From: Asticcacaulis sp. AC466 | Lineage (GTDB): Bacteria > Pseudomonadota > Alphaproteobacteria > Caulobacterales > Caulobacteraceae | Reading direction: 5' to 3' | DNA: 64,000 bases | Assembly: GCF_000495815.1 (NCBI RefSeq) | Contig: NZ_AWGE01000017.1 | Location: forward strand, 104,083 to 168,082 | The notes under the pieces: model-generated | What the model was told of the DNA's origin: nothing | What the model saw: the letters and a program-made list of their open reading frames with translations, nothing else | Database searches by the model: none | Part shown: piece after piece, positions 27,041 to 36,107 of the stretch | Layout: each line of letters begins with the position of its first letter | Numbering within the stretch: position 1 is the first letter of the stretch | Position numbers and translations under genes: made by a program

Positions 27041-29125
27041 ATGAGTCAATTTAAGCTACCCTTGGACGTGGATATCAGGCGTCATGCGGCGTTTTATCAG
27101 CCGGACGTCTCCGAGGCGGAGCCGGATTACGGGTTCGATCACCTGACCAGCCTGGCCGCAGATATCTTTGACGCGCCCATTGCGCTTATTTCGCTTATCG
27201 ACGGAGAGGAGCATACCTTCATTTCCTCTGTTGGCGTGTCGTTCCAGTCAATTCCGGCGAAAATCTCCTTCTGCGAACATACTGTGCGACTGGGCGACGT
27301 GCTGGTGGTTCCCGACGCCAGGCTGGATACGCGCTTCACTGAAAATCCGTTCGTCAAGGGCGCGCCTTACATCCGCTTTTACGCGGGTGCGCCATTGCGT
27401 TACGAAGGTGTACTGATCGGTAGCTTCTGTGTGATTGATACCAAACCGCGCGCCGGTTTTGATGAGGTGCAAAAGCGGCGTCTGCAAAAACTGGCGGACA
27501 GCGTATCGGGTCTTTTGACGCTGCGTAAGACGGATGCGCTCAGGAAAGCGGCTATCCGCAAATTGCAGGAAACCCAGCGTAAGTTGGAGCTGATGGAAGA
27601 GGTCGCCGGCGTCGGCTACTGGCACATCAACGTCCGGACGCGCGAAGCCTTCTGGTCACGTGGCGTATACGCTATCCACGGCCTGAGCCGCGATACCTTC
27701 CAGCCGACGGTGGAAGACGGCGTTCAGTTTTTCCATCCCGATGATCGCGATGCCGTGTCGCGCTGCGTGCATGAGGCGATGCAGACGGGACGCGATTTCA
27801 CCTTCGAGCGGCGGCTCATCCGGTCTGACGGAGCAGAGCGAATTGTCTATTCGAAGGGCGGTGTCGAATTGGGCGATGATGGTGCCCCCGATTTTATTTT
27901 CGGTATTTTGCAGGACATTACAGAGCAGGCGCAGTTGGAAGACAACCTTCGTGCCGCCAAGGAAAATGCGGAGGCACACCAATTGGCCAAGTCGGACTTC
28001 CTGTCCAATATGAGCCACGAAATCCGCACACCGCTGACCACTATTCTCGGCTATGCCACCTTGCTGAATAGTGTGGGCGACATGCCGAATGACGCCCGAC
28101 ACTATGTTGGCCGCATCAATAAGGCCGGTGAGGCCCTCCTTAGCCTGATCACGGATATTCTTGACTTTTCAAAGCTTGAGGCGGGGCAGGTCAAGCTGGA
28201 CCCGCAACCTACCGACCTGCGTAATCTTGCCGGCGATATCATTGATCAGTTCGCCAGCCTGACCGAGAGCCGAAACATAGAGATTGGCGTGGACTATGAT
28301 CCTGTGTCGCCGGATTGGTTGAGGATAGATGATCTGCGCATCCGCCAGGTGCTGTATAATCTAGTCGGCAATGCGTGCAAATTTACTCAGCAGGGCTTTG
28401 TCCGCCTCAGCGCCCAGGTATTGCCGGGACGCAAGGGTGCGACCTTGCGGGTCGAAGTACGTGACAGCGGCCCCGGTTTGACGACCCGACAACAAACCCG
28501 TTTATTCACCCGGTTTAACCAGATCGACAACAGCATCAACCGTAAATATGGCGGTTCGGGCCTGGGACTGTCCATCTGTTATGAAATCATCAAGTTGATG
28601 AAGGGCGAAATCGGCGTCAATTCGACACCTGGCGAAGGCAGCTGCTTCTGGTTCGAAATTCCCGTCAGCGTCGTCGCTGCGCCCGCGGCGGCAAAGGCGA
28701 AGGAAGACCTCAAGCCTGTGTTTCTCGAAGATCGCAAGGTCCTGATCGTCGACGACCATCCGATAAACCGTGAGCTTATCCGCCTGTTGCTGACCGACTC
28801 AGGGCTGGAAATCTTCGAAGTCTGTGACGGTCAGGAAGCGCTCGACATTTGCGAAACCCAGCGTTTCGATTTGATTTTCATGGATATTCAGATGCCGGTT
28901 ATGGACGGTATTACCGCGACGCGGCGCATTCGCGAAGCCAGCCTATTGAATGGCGATACGCCGATCGTGGCCTTGAGCGCGGCGGCCCAGACCAAACTAT
29001 CGGATGATACACGCGGGCAGGGCTTCACGCATGTCCTGACCAAGCCGATCGATATGCCGCAGTTTTTCAATACCTTGCATACCTGTCTTGAAGGGACGGT
29101 GACGCCGCATAGGCTGGCCAGTTAA
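27041..29125 (+). CDS. Hybrid histidine kinase GAF-PAS-HisKA-HATPase-REC
   Basis: 694 residues, no membrane span. A GAF domain (about 20-165) resembles those of cytosolic light- or redox-type sensors (APIALISLIDGEEHTF, FCEHTV, YAGAPL). A PAS domain (about 185-300) follows, then HisKA with phospho-His326 in SNMSHEIRTPL, a HATPase (NACKFTQ, DSGPGL, GSGLGLSIC), and a C-terminal receiver (567-690) with DD at 571-572 and phospho-Asp615 in FMDIQMP. This layout suits an intramolecular phosphorelay to a phosphotransfer protein such as ChpT. It is a stand-alone gene with a 200-bp A/T-rich upstream region. Confidence 0.94.
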   Translation: MSQFKLPLDVDIRRHAAFYQPDVSEAEPDYGFDHLTSLAADIFDAPIALISLIDGEEHTFISSVGVSFQSIPAKISFCEHTVRLGDVLVVPDARLDTRFTENPFVKGAPYIRFYAGAPLRYEGVLIGSFCVIDTKPRAGFDEVQKRRLQKLADSVSGLLTLRKTDALRKAAIRKLQETQRKLELMEEVAGVGYWHINVRTREAFWSRGVYAIHGLSRDTFQPTVEDGVQFFHPDDRDAVSRCVHEAMQTGRDFTFERRLIRSDGAERIVYSKGGVELGDDGAPDFIFGILQDITEQAQLEDNLRAAKENAEAHQLAKSDFLSNMSHEIRTPLTTILGYATLLNSVGDMPNDARHYVGRINKAGEALLSLITDILDFSKLEAGQVKLDPQPTDLRNLAGDIIDQFASLTESRNIEIGVDYDPVSPDWLRIDDLRIRQVLYNLVGNACKFTQQGFVRLSAQVLPGRKGATLRVEVRDSGPGLTTRQQTRLFTRFNQIDNSINRKYGGSGLGLSICYEIIKLMKGEIGVNSTPGEGSCFWFEIPVSVVAAPAAAKAKEDLKPVFLEDRKVLIVDDHPINRELIRLLLTDSGLEIFEVCDGQEALDICETQRFDLIFMDIQMPVMDGITATRRIREASLLNGDTPIVALSAAAQTKLSDDTRGQGFTHVLTKPIDMPQFFNTLHTCLEGTVTPHRLAS

Positions 29126-29263
29126 ACCGACGATAGATATACTCAATATAATCAAAATCGTACGGGCAGGCCTTACCATCTGCCTTGCATGACGGGATGG
29201 CTTTTTTCGTCGCCTACGCAAAAGGGGCTTGACCCGGCGGCTATCGTGGGGGAAGCGGAAACC

Positions 29264-30529
29264 ATGAATATTCTGCTGATCGGTTCGGGCGGCCGCGAAC
29301 ACGCCCTGGCATGGAAAATTGCCCAGTCACCGCTGTGCCAGCGTCTGGTCATCGCGCCGGGTAATCCCGGCATGGCTGCGCTTGGCGAATGCCGCGATGT
29401 CAAAGCGACCGATGTTGTAGGGCTCGTCGTATTGGCGCGGGAAATCGCCGCCGATCTGGTCATCGTTGGACCGGAAAGCGCATTGGCCGAGGGATTGGCG
29501 GACGGCATGGCCATGGCCGGTATCCCGTGTTTTGGGCCGATGAAAAAGGCGGCTCAACTGGAAGCGTCCAAGGCCTTCACCAAGGATTTCTGCAAGCGTC
29601 ACAATATCCCGACGGCGCAATCCGAAACCTTCGACAATGTGGCCGAGGCGCGCGCCTTCCTCAAAACCTATAGCCCGCCCTATGTCATCAAGGCGGACGG
29701 CCTGGCAGCCGGCAAGGGCGTTGCTATTTCTCCAGACTATCAGGACGCGGTTGCCGAGATCGAAGCCATGCTGGGCGGGCGTTATGGGCCGGCCAGTTCC
29801 AATATCGTCATCGAGGAATTCATGACCGGCGAGGAAGCGTCGGTCTTCGCCCTGTGCGACGGTGAAACGGCGATGCTTTTCGGCTGGGCTCAGGATCACA
29901 AACGCGCCTTTGACGGCGATACCGGGCCAAACACGGGCGGCATGGGCACCTATAGTCCCGCACCGGTGGTGACGCCGGACCTTCTGCGCGTGACGCAAAA
30001 TGACATTTTGGCGCCGACCATGGCGGGTATGAAGGCGGAAGGCAATCCGTACAAGGGCGTGCTTTATGCCGGCCTGATGATCGAGGACGGCAAGCCGCGC
30101 CTGGTCGAATACAATGCCCGCTTTGGCGATCCGGAATGCCAGGTTCTGATGCTGCGCCTCAAAAGCGACATCGTACCCTATCTCATGGCGGCGGCCACGG
30201 GGGGGCTGAAACAGCTTCCGCCGCCGGAATGGCATGATGAGCCCGCCGTCTGTGTTGTCTATGCGGCCAAGGGCTATCCCGACAGTCCCTTGTCAGGATC
30301 GATCATTCGCGGCGCCGAACAGGATTTCGGTCGCGACGTCACCGTATTTCACGCCGGCACCAGCCGCGACGCCGATGGCAATCTGCGCGCGGCCGGCGGG
30401 CGCGTGCTCAATATCTGCGCACGCGGTAAGAGCTTGCAGGATGCCCGTGACAAGGCCTACGCCGCAATAAACCAGATAGACTGGCCGGGCGGCTTCTACC
30501 GCACGGATATTGCCTGGCGCGCGCTTTAA
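29264..30529 (+). CDS. purD: Phosphoribosylamine-glycine ligase (GAR synthetase)
   Basis: 421 residues from ATG 29264, preceded by a purine-rich GGGGGAAG; the longer open frame upstream adds unconserved sequence. Markers are MNILLIGSGGREHALAWK, VIVGPESALAEGLAD, the ATP-grasp core IKADGLAAGKGVAI, and TGPNTGGMGTYSPAP. It catalyses the second step of purine synthesis, joining phosphoribosylamine and glycine. Full length for the family. It converges on the small unknown gene at 30547. Confidence 0.97.
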   Translation: MNILLIGSGGREHALAWKIAQSPLCQRLVIAPGNPGMAALGECRDVKATDVVGLVVLAREIAADLVIVGPESALAEGLADGMAMAGIPCFGPMKKAAQLEASKAFTKDFCKRHNIPTAQSETFDNVAEARAFLKTYSPPYVIKADGLAAGKGVAISPDYQDAVAEIEAMLGGRYGPASSNIVIEEFMTGEEASVFALCDGETAMLFGWAQDHKRAFDGDTGPNTGGMGTYSPAPVVTPDLLRVTQNDILAPTMAGMKAEGNPYKGVLYAGLMIEDGKPRLVEYNARFGDPECQVLMLRLKSDIVPYLMAAATGGLKQLPPPEWHDEPAVCVVYAAKGYPDSPLSGSIIRGAEQDFGRDVTVFHAGTSRDADGNLRAAGGRVLNICARGKSLQDARDKAYAAINQIDWPGGFYRTDIAWRAL

Positions 30530-30546
30530 AAGCGATCGGATTGTCG

Positions 30547-30867
30547 CTAAGCGGGCGGGCCCTGAACCATATAGGTGAACGGCTTGCCGCGCGATTCCGG
30601 TTCCCAGCCATCAGCTATGGCCTTGCCGATCTGCACGGCTATGTCCTGCTTGTTGATAACCGGTCTTTGCGCATGACGGCTGGGCTTGGGGAACGGGTAC
30701 TCGATCAGAAGAACCTTTTGCGGGTTCTCCTCATGCTGCACCGATAGGCACAAACCCTTGCCGCCATCCACCGTGGCCCATTGGGGCTCACGGTGGATAT
30801 GCCAGCGGTACTTGACGCCGTCGACCGTGGCGACGTCTTCCATTTGTCGTTTCGCTTTCGCGACCAT
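30547..30867 (-). CDS. Conserved small protein of unknown function coupled to a GH5 gene
   Basis: 106 residues starting at ATG 30867, which shares one base with the GH5 stop (TAATG), so translation is probably coupled; an upstream in-frame start lies inside the GH5 gene and is unlikely. The protein is compact and soluble, with YRWHIHREPQWA, GGKGLCLSVQHEE and KVLLIEYPFP segments, and no signal peptide. I do not recognise a family. As the last gene after two exported glycosidases it could be a cytosolic accessory, but this is only positional. Confidence 0.75.
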   Translation of the reverse strand: MVAKAKRQMEDVATVDGVKYRWHIHREPQWATVDGGKGLCLSVQHEENPQKVLLIEYPFPKPSRHAQRPVINKQDIAVQIGKAIADGWEPESRGKPFTYMVQGPPA

Positions 30868-31991
30868 TACTTGCCTTTGGGAATGAGAGCGTCGAGAATC
30901 GGTTTCACCCATACCTTCTTTTCGGCGTCATAAACACCGAAACCGCCGTCCCAATACCAGTAAGCTGTGGCAAAACCGTGCTTGTGTGCCGATTCGGATA
31001 CGGCCTTGGTCCAGGCGGCGCGGTCTTCCAGGGTGCCATACTTGTCATAGGCGCCGAATTCGCCCAGGAAGATCGGGCGATTGGCGGCCTGGGACCACAA
31101 CAGCACCTTCGCAAAATCGTCATCGATGGTTTTCAGTTCCGCCGCCGTGCCGGTCCAGCGCACATTCTTGGTCTTTTCCAGCTCCGGTCCTGCCCAGTTG
31201 GCACCCTGATGGGTGAACGTCATCGGGTCGTAATAATGGAAGGTGATGATGAGGTGCTTGTCATTGACGGGAAGCTTGAGCAGGTTGAGGTCGTTGCGGC
31301 TGTTCCAGTGCGTGGGCCCGATGATCACGTTGCGCTGCGGATTGTTCTCGCGAATAATGCCGAGCAAATCGATAAGCCATGAATTCCAAATCTTGTCATC
31401 GACCTGACCGTTTGGCTCATTGAGCAGTTCGAAGATGACGCTGTTGGGGGCACTCTTGAAGTGATCAGACAACTCGTACCAAACATTGGCGAGATTGCCG
31501 GCGCATTCATCGGCGTTCTTGGCGCAAATTTCGAAATCGTGTTCGTCGAGAATGACAATGAGATTGTTCGCTAGCGCTGCGCCGACGACCTGATCCAGAC
31601 GTTTGAAATAGTCGGCGGTCAGGTGCCCGTCCTTGGTCAGGTGTTTGAACGCGAACAGGGGTATGCGTACCGTTGAAAAGCCCGCCGCCCGAATCTTGGC
31701 GAAATCGCTCATGCTGAACTTGGTTTGGCCGCCGTCCCAAAAAGGATCGTAGCCGCCAATGACGTTGACGCCGGCGGCCATATGCTGGACCTGGACTTCG
31801 GGCGAAATCGGTTCGAATTTTGCGGTGCTATTGGTGAAGCTGTTATAGCTGTCGATCTGCTGCTTGGCGATTTCCAGGCCACGGTCGGCGCGCATGGTCG
31901 GTGCATCCGGCGTGATCGGTGTTTGGGCCTGGGACGTGAAGGGGGCGCACGCCAGAACGGCGGCGAGGCTCAGAAGAGAAACGAGACGCAT
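30867..31991 (-). CDS. Secreted GH5 family glycosidase (cellulase-like), copy 2
   Basis: 374 residues from ATG 31991, with AAGGA upstream; the longer frame to 32114 overlaps the upstream gene. A signal peptide ends near TSQAQ. The TIM-barrel GH5 motifs are RIPLFAF, ILDEHDF, the acid/base Glu192 in FELLNEPNG, GPTHWNSRNDL, and the nucleophile Glu311 in FLGEFGAYD, then YWYWDGGFG. It probably cleaves beta-1,4-glucans or mannans in the periplasm or outside the cell. It starts four bases after the stop of the other GH5 gene, so the two form an operon, and they are clear paralogues. Confidence 0.92.
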   Translation of the reverse strand: MRLVSLLSLAAVLACAPFTSQAQTPITPDAPTMRADRGLEIAKQQIDSYNSFTNSTAKFEPISPEVQVQHMAAGVNVIGGYDPFWDGGQTKFSMSDFAKIRAAGFSTVRIPLFAFKHLTKDGHLTADYFKRLDQVVGAALANNLIVILDEHDFEICAKNADECAGNLANVWYELSDHFKSAPNSVIFELLNEPNGQVDDKIWNSWLIDLLGIIRENNPQRNVIIGPTHWNSRNDLNLLKLPVNDKHLIITFHYYDPMTFTHQGANWAGPELEKTKNVRWTGTAAELKTIDDDFAKVLLWSQAANRPIFLGEFGAYDKYGTLEDRAAWTKAVSESAHKHGFATAYWYWDGGFGVYDAEKKVWVKPILDALIPKGK

Positions 31992-31995
31992 GTGA

Positions 31996-33033
31996 CTATT
32001 CCTTATTAGCGGTTGTGTTGGGAATAAGGGCATTAAGAATGGGTTTGACCCACTGCTGTTTTTTGAAGTCGTAAACGATGAAATCGCTCGAAAATTGCCA
32101 GTAGGCAAAGGCAAAGCCGTGCGCTTCGGCGGCGCGGGCTACCGCGTTGGTCCATACGACCCGGTCGGCCATTGCCGCCTTGTCATAGGCGCCAAATTCG
32201 CCGAGCAGGATCGGCCGGTCGTGTTTGACGGACCAAGCCTTGACGGCATCGAAATCCTTGCCGATTTGAGCGATTTCAGCGGGCGTACCGAACGGAATGT
32301 CACGAAGGGCGGTGATTTCTGGCGGCGCCCAGGACGCGCCTTGGTGGGTGAAGCGGAACGGGTCGTAATAATGGAAGGTGACGATGATGTGTCGATCCGC
32401 TTCCGGCAGTTTCAAGTCGTCAAGATCATTGCGGCTGTTCCAATGGGTTGGCCCGATAATGACGTTGCGTGTCGGGTTGCTGGCTCGCACGACGGCCAGC
32501 ACCTGAGGGAAAAGCGCGTTCCAAGCTGCGCCATTCAGCGTGTCGTGCGGTTCGTTCAGCAATTCAAAGATGACGCTGTTGGGTTCATTGGCATAGCGTG
32601 TCGCCAGTTGTGACCAGACATTACGCAGATTAGCGCCGCAGATATTTGCGTCCTTCGAACATGCATCGAAATCGTGTTCGTCGAGAATAACGGTCAGATT
32701 GTATTTTTTGCCCATCTCGACCACCCAGTCGAGTTTCTTAAGCCACACCGGGGCGAGCCGGCCGTCCGGGCCCATATGCTTGAAGGTGTAGAGGACGACG
32801 CGGATGGTTTTGAAGCCGGCGTCGTGTATCGCCTTGAAATGCGCTTCCTTGTAATTGCCTTTGCCGCCGTCCTGCCAATACGGGTCGTAGCCGATGATAT
32901 TGACGCCCGGTCCCATGGCGGCGACTTGATCGGCGGCCGAAATATCAACGAAAGGCTTGCTTTGACCGGCGGCTGAGCTGGCGCCAGTCGCCAGGGCGAG
33001 CGCCACGGCCATGCCCGCAAGGCGTCTGAACAT
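31996..33033 (-). CDS. Secreted GH5 family glycosidase (cellulase-like), copy 1
   Basis: A 345-residue protein with a signal peptide (ending near AAGQS). It shares segments with copy 2: GVNIIGYDPYW, ILDEHDFDAC, NSVIFELLNEP (acid/base Glu161), IIGPTHWNSRNDL, FHYYDPF and LLGEFGAYD (nucleophile Glu279). It lacks the extra N-terminal 30 residues of copy 2. Its TIM-barrel fold and catalytic pair fit GH5 endoglucanase-type enzymes; the exact substrate is not readable. It is first in the minus-strand unit GH5-GH5-small protein. Confidence 0.92.
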   Translation of the reverse strand: MFRRLAGMAVALALATGASSAAGQSKPFVDISAADQVAAMGPGVNIIGYDPYWQDGGKGNYKEAHFKAIHDAGFKTIRVVLYTFKHMGPDGRLAPVWLKKLDWVVEMGKKYNLTVILDEHDFDACSKDANICGANLRNVWSQLATRYANEPNSVIFELLNEPHDTLNGAAWNALFPQVLAVVRASNPTRNVIIGPTHWNSRNDLDDLKLPEADRHIIVTFHYYDPFRFTHQGASWAPPEITALRDIPFGTPAEIAQIGKDFDAVKAWSVKHDRPILLGEFGAYDKAAMADRVVWTNAVARAAEAHGFAFAYWQFSSDFIVYDFKKQQWVKPILNALIPNTTANKE

Positions 33034-33100
33034 GTATCTTCTCCCAACTTATAATTCTTATTTTTGTTTTGTCGGAACGTAGCCTGACGTCCGACATATA

Positions 33101-34126
33101 TCAAGAGCGGCGGCTTCGGTTGGCGATCGCCTTCATTATGACAGCGACAAGCCCTGTTTCATTATCGAATTTGGCGGTGATTGGCAGACTGGCGACCCGA
33201 TCGCGCCAATCCGCATCCAGCTTCACCCAGTCCTTCTGGGTCGTGATCAGGCGGGCATCGGATGCCTGAGCCTGAGCCGCGAGGTGTTCCAGGTCTGTGT
33301 GGCTGAGCGCGGCGTGATCGGGAAAGCCGGCGAAGCCTGCCACGTCGTATCCTTCGTTTCGCAGGGTCGTTTCGAATTTCCACGGCTTGGCAATGGCGGC
33401 GAACCCGAATACCGGCGCGGGGATGGCCGGCGCGTGGGCCTGCAAACGGGCCACGAAGACCGGTATATCACCCAGCAACGAAATCAGGGCTTCGTCCGGC
33501 TGCGCTTCATCATCGGGCATCCAGAGAACGCACATGTCGGCGCGAGCTAACCCGTCACGCAACGGTTCGCGCATCGGTCCATAAGGGCAGACGCCGCCGT
33601 CACCGAAGGGCCACGCACCGTTTCGCGTATCGCCGTCAATGACCAATATATGCAGATCCTTGGCGATCCGGAGGTTTTGGTGGGCGTCATCGACGACTAC
33701 TATGGCGGGCTTCGGCTGCTTTCGTACCTGTTCGATCAGACGCAGACCGGCGGCGCGATCCGTGGCTATGACGAAGGGATGGTTTTGCGCCAGCATCAAA
33801 GGTTCATCGCCGACTTCGGCGGCCGTATGGATAGCGGGATCGACGCGCACGGGGCCGGGCAGGGTGCCGCCATGGCCGCGTGACAAGCCCCACGCGTCTG
33901 GCGTCAATAGGGTAAGGATTTCGTCTGCGATCGGTGTCTTGCCGGACCCGCCCAGGGTCAGGTTGCCGATGCTGATGACGAACAGGCTGGACCGATAGGG
34001 TTTCGCATTCGTCCGTTTCACCGCATTGACGGCGCGCCAGACGAGTGAGAGCGGCCAGAGGATAGGCCGCCACCAGGGCGCGCCGGCCGCGCCCTTTTTA
34101 TACCACCAATCGGGCGTTCGGATCAT
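33101..34126 (-). CDS. lpxK: Tetraacyldisaccharide 4'-kinase
   Basis: 341 residues from ATG 34126, which overlaps the waaA stop as ATGA; the longer frame upstream lies within waaA. A membrane-associated N-terminus (PILWPLSLVWRAVNAV) is followed by the P-loop SIGNLTLGGSGKTPI, then SRGHGG, VVVDDAHQN and GFAAIAKPWKFE. LpxK phosphorylates the 4' position of the lipid A disaccharide in the inner membrane. It is the last gene of the coupled msbA-DUF374-waaA-lpxK operon, so late lipid A assembly, Kdo addition and transport are co-expressed. Confidence 0.95.
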   Translation of the reverse strand: MIRTPDWWYKKGAAGAPWWRPILWPLSLVWRAVNAVKRTNAKPYRSSLFVISIGNLTLGGSGKTPIADEILTLLTPDAWGLSRGHGGTLPGPVRVDPAIHTAAEVGDEPLMLAQNHPFVIATDRAAGLRLIEQVRKQPKPAIVVVDDAHQNLRIAKDLHILVIDGDTRNGAWPFGDGGVCPYGPMREPLRDGLARADMCVLWMPDDEAQPDEALISLLGDIPVFVARLQAHAPAIPAPVFGFAAIAKPWKFETTLRNEGYDVAGFAGFPDHAALSHTDLEHLAAQAQASDARLITTQKDWVKLDADWRDRVASLPITAKFDNETGLVAVIMKAIANRSRRS

Positions 34127-35394
34127 GGCGCGGCTTTGGGCAGTAAGGGCACCAGCGCGGCCCAGACGACATCCAGGGTATTGGCTTCGCGGCCACTGAA
34201 CGCGATGGCTTTCTGATCGGCAGAGCGGACGGCCTCTGGGTGCTTGCGTAACTGACTGAGGAGAAAGCCCAGTTCGGTCGGCCCCTGAACGCGCCATCCG
34301 GCGTCTTCGTGCAACAGATCAGAATAGATGCCGCCCCAGTTGGAGGTGTCCGGGCCGGTAATGACGGCCTTTCCCAGCCGGGCGGCTTCCAGGGGGTTAT
34401 GGCCGCCTATGTCCTCAAGAAAGCTGCCGCCCATGATGGTGATATCGGCTATGCTGAAGAACAGGCCCAGTTCGCCGAGGGTGTCGGCGAGATAAACATG
34501 GGTGTGGGAGGTGACCTCCTCACCCTTGGAGCGTTGCGCCACCTTAAGGCCCAGCGATTCCAGATCGGCGCGGATATCCCCGGCGCGTATGGGGTGCCGG
34601 GGCGCCAGGATCAACAGGTCCCCACCCCACAAAGCTGGTTCCAATGCCTTGGCGATCAGGCCGTCCTCACCGTAATGCGTGCTGGCCGCCAGGTAAACAA
34701 ACTGCTTGCCGATCAGGCGGCGCAGAGCGGCCAAAGCCTCAGGATCGACGGGAAGAGGGGCGCCGACGGTTTTGAGATTGGCGCGGCGGCCGGGTGTGAC
34801 ACCCATGGCGGTCAGGCGATCCTCGCTGGCCTTGTCCTGCGCCATAACCAGGGCATAGCCACCCAGCAGGGTCTTCATGCCCCGCTTGAATCTCTGCCAT
34901 CCCTTGAATGTCTTTTCGGTGATGCGGGCGCTGAGCAAAACGTGCGGTACGCCCCGTGCGGTCAGTTCGCGCAATTGCGTCGGCCAGATGTCGCTTTCGA
35001 TAAAGATGGCAAGGTCTGGCCGCCAATGATCGAGAAAGCTCCTGACCGCCTGCGGGGTGTCGATCGGGGCAAATTGATGGATCACCCCGGGGGGGAGGCG
35101 CTTTGCCAATATATCGGCAGCCGTTGTCGTGGCGGACGTGATGAGTACGCACAAATCCGGCCGCTCTTCGGTCAGGATGACGATGACGGGCAGGGCCGAA
35201 AGGCTTTCACCAACACTGACGCCGTGAAACCAGATCAATGGGCCGTCGGGACGTGGCGTCGTGGTTTTTCCCAGCCGCTCGGTAAACCGTTCGGGATGCT
35301 CTTTGCCTTGTTGTACGCGACGCTTCAACAGACCCGGCGCCAGAGCGTGGGCCACACCCATCAATCGTTGATAGATAGCCAGGGTGTAGCTCAT
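34123..35394 (-). CDS. waaA: 3-deoxy-D-manno-octulosonic acid transferase
   Basis: A 423-residue GT30 enzyme with a short N-terminal membrane anchor. Motifs are GPLIWFHGVSVGESLSALPVI, the acceptor-side Glu of IESDIWPT, LLSARITEKTF, LAASTHYGEDGLI, ILAPRHPIRAGD, and GGSFLEDIGGHNPLEAA near the CMP-Kdo site. It adds Kdo to lipid A. The length matches the family. The ATG overlaps the DUF374 stop (ATGA), and its own stop overlaps the lpxK start in the same way. Confidence 0.96.
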   Translation of the reverse strand: MSYTLAIYQRLMGVAHALAPGLLKRRVQQGKEHPERFTERLGKTTTPRPDGPLIWFHGVSVGESLSALPVIVILTEERPDLCVLITSATTTAADILAKRLPPGVIHQFAPIDTPQAVRSFLDHWRPDLAIFIESDIWPTQLRELTARGVPHVLLSARITEKTFKGWQRFKRGMKTLLGGYALVMAQDKASEDRLTAMGVTPGRRANLKTVGAPLPVDPEALAALRRLIGKQFVYLAASTHYGEDGLIAKALEPALWGGDLLILAPRHPIRAGDIRADLESLGLKVAQRSKGEEVTSHTHVYLADTLGELGLFFSIADITIMGGSFLEDIGGHNPLEAARLGKAVITGPDTSNWGGIYSDLLHEDAGWRVQGPTELGFLLSQLRKHPEAVRSADQKAIAFSGREANTLDVVWAALVPLLPKAAP

Positions 35395-36107
35395 GATATC
35401 AACCCCAGTAGGCGGTCGGCCTGATCGGTAACGCCGGTCAGGGCCTGTTCAGCCTGGAGCCGCAGGGTTTCCAGACTGTCATCGTCGACGTCGGCGGGTA
35501 CGGGCGGCAACACGCCCCAGACCATGGCGCCCCGTGTGAAGGGCAGCGGAATGCGCATTCGGTCCCAGGTGTTGAATTCGAGATAGTTCCGCGTCGATTG
35601 TCCGAGCAAGACCAGCGGTGCCTGGCTCATCTGCGACAGCTTCAGCGAGCCTTCGGTCATCACCCGGGCCGGACCGCGCGGACCGTCCGGCGTCATGGCG
35701 ACGCAACGCCCTCCGGTGTCCTTGTCGCCCCGTATCCAGCGGATCAGGTCGCGAAAAGCCTGTGCGCCGCCTTTGTTCTTGGTCGGATCGGACTTCTTGG
35801 CCGAGGACCCACGAATGGAATGATAGCCGAAGCGGGTATTGATCTTCATGCTGACATCGCCGCTTTTGGACATCGAGGCCAGGACGCAGACGGGTTGCGC
35901 GCGCGGACGCGGCCAGGAGGCGTGGCCCAGGTGCAACCGGCCGTGCCAGAACATCAGTACGACGGGGCCGCGACCGTCCCAAATCTGCTCAACCGGTGTC
36001 TGACCTTCCACCTGCCATCGCGTTGTCTTATAACAGAATTTCAGATAGCCGACCAAGGTGTTGGCGATCAGGTCCTGCATGAATTCCGATTGGAGAATAT
36101 TTTTCAT
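35391..36107 (-). CDS. DUF374 lysophospholipid acyltransferase family protein
   Basis: A 238-residue protein with the LPLAT-like pattern: VVLMFWHGRLHLG, MSKSGDVSMKINTRFGYHSIRGSS, and TPDGPRGPARVM. DUF374 proteins are distant relatives of lipid A acyltransferases such as LpxL and appear in alphaproteobacterial LPS operons. The exact acyl acceptor is unknown. The position between msbA and waaA suggests a role in lipid A modification. ATGA overlaps join it to both neighbours. Confidence 0.88.
   Translation of the reverse strand: MKNILQSEFMQDLIANTLVGYLKFCYKTTRWQVEGQTPVEQIWDGRGPVVLMFWHGRLHLGHASWPRPRAQPVCVLASMSKSGDVSMKINTRFGYHSIRGSSAKKSDPTKNKGGAQAFRDLIRWIRGDKDTGGRCVAMTPDGPRGPARVMTEGSLKLSQMSQAPLVLLGQSTRNYLEFNTWDRMRIPLPFTRGAMVWGVLPPVPADVDDDSLETLRLQAEQALTGVTDQADRLLGLIS

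Noticed and set aside
34309..35424. 371-codon plus-strand frame opposite waaA
   Set aside because: Antisense shadow; waaA is conserved and overlaps both neighbours tightly.
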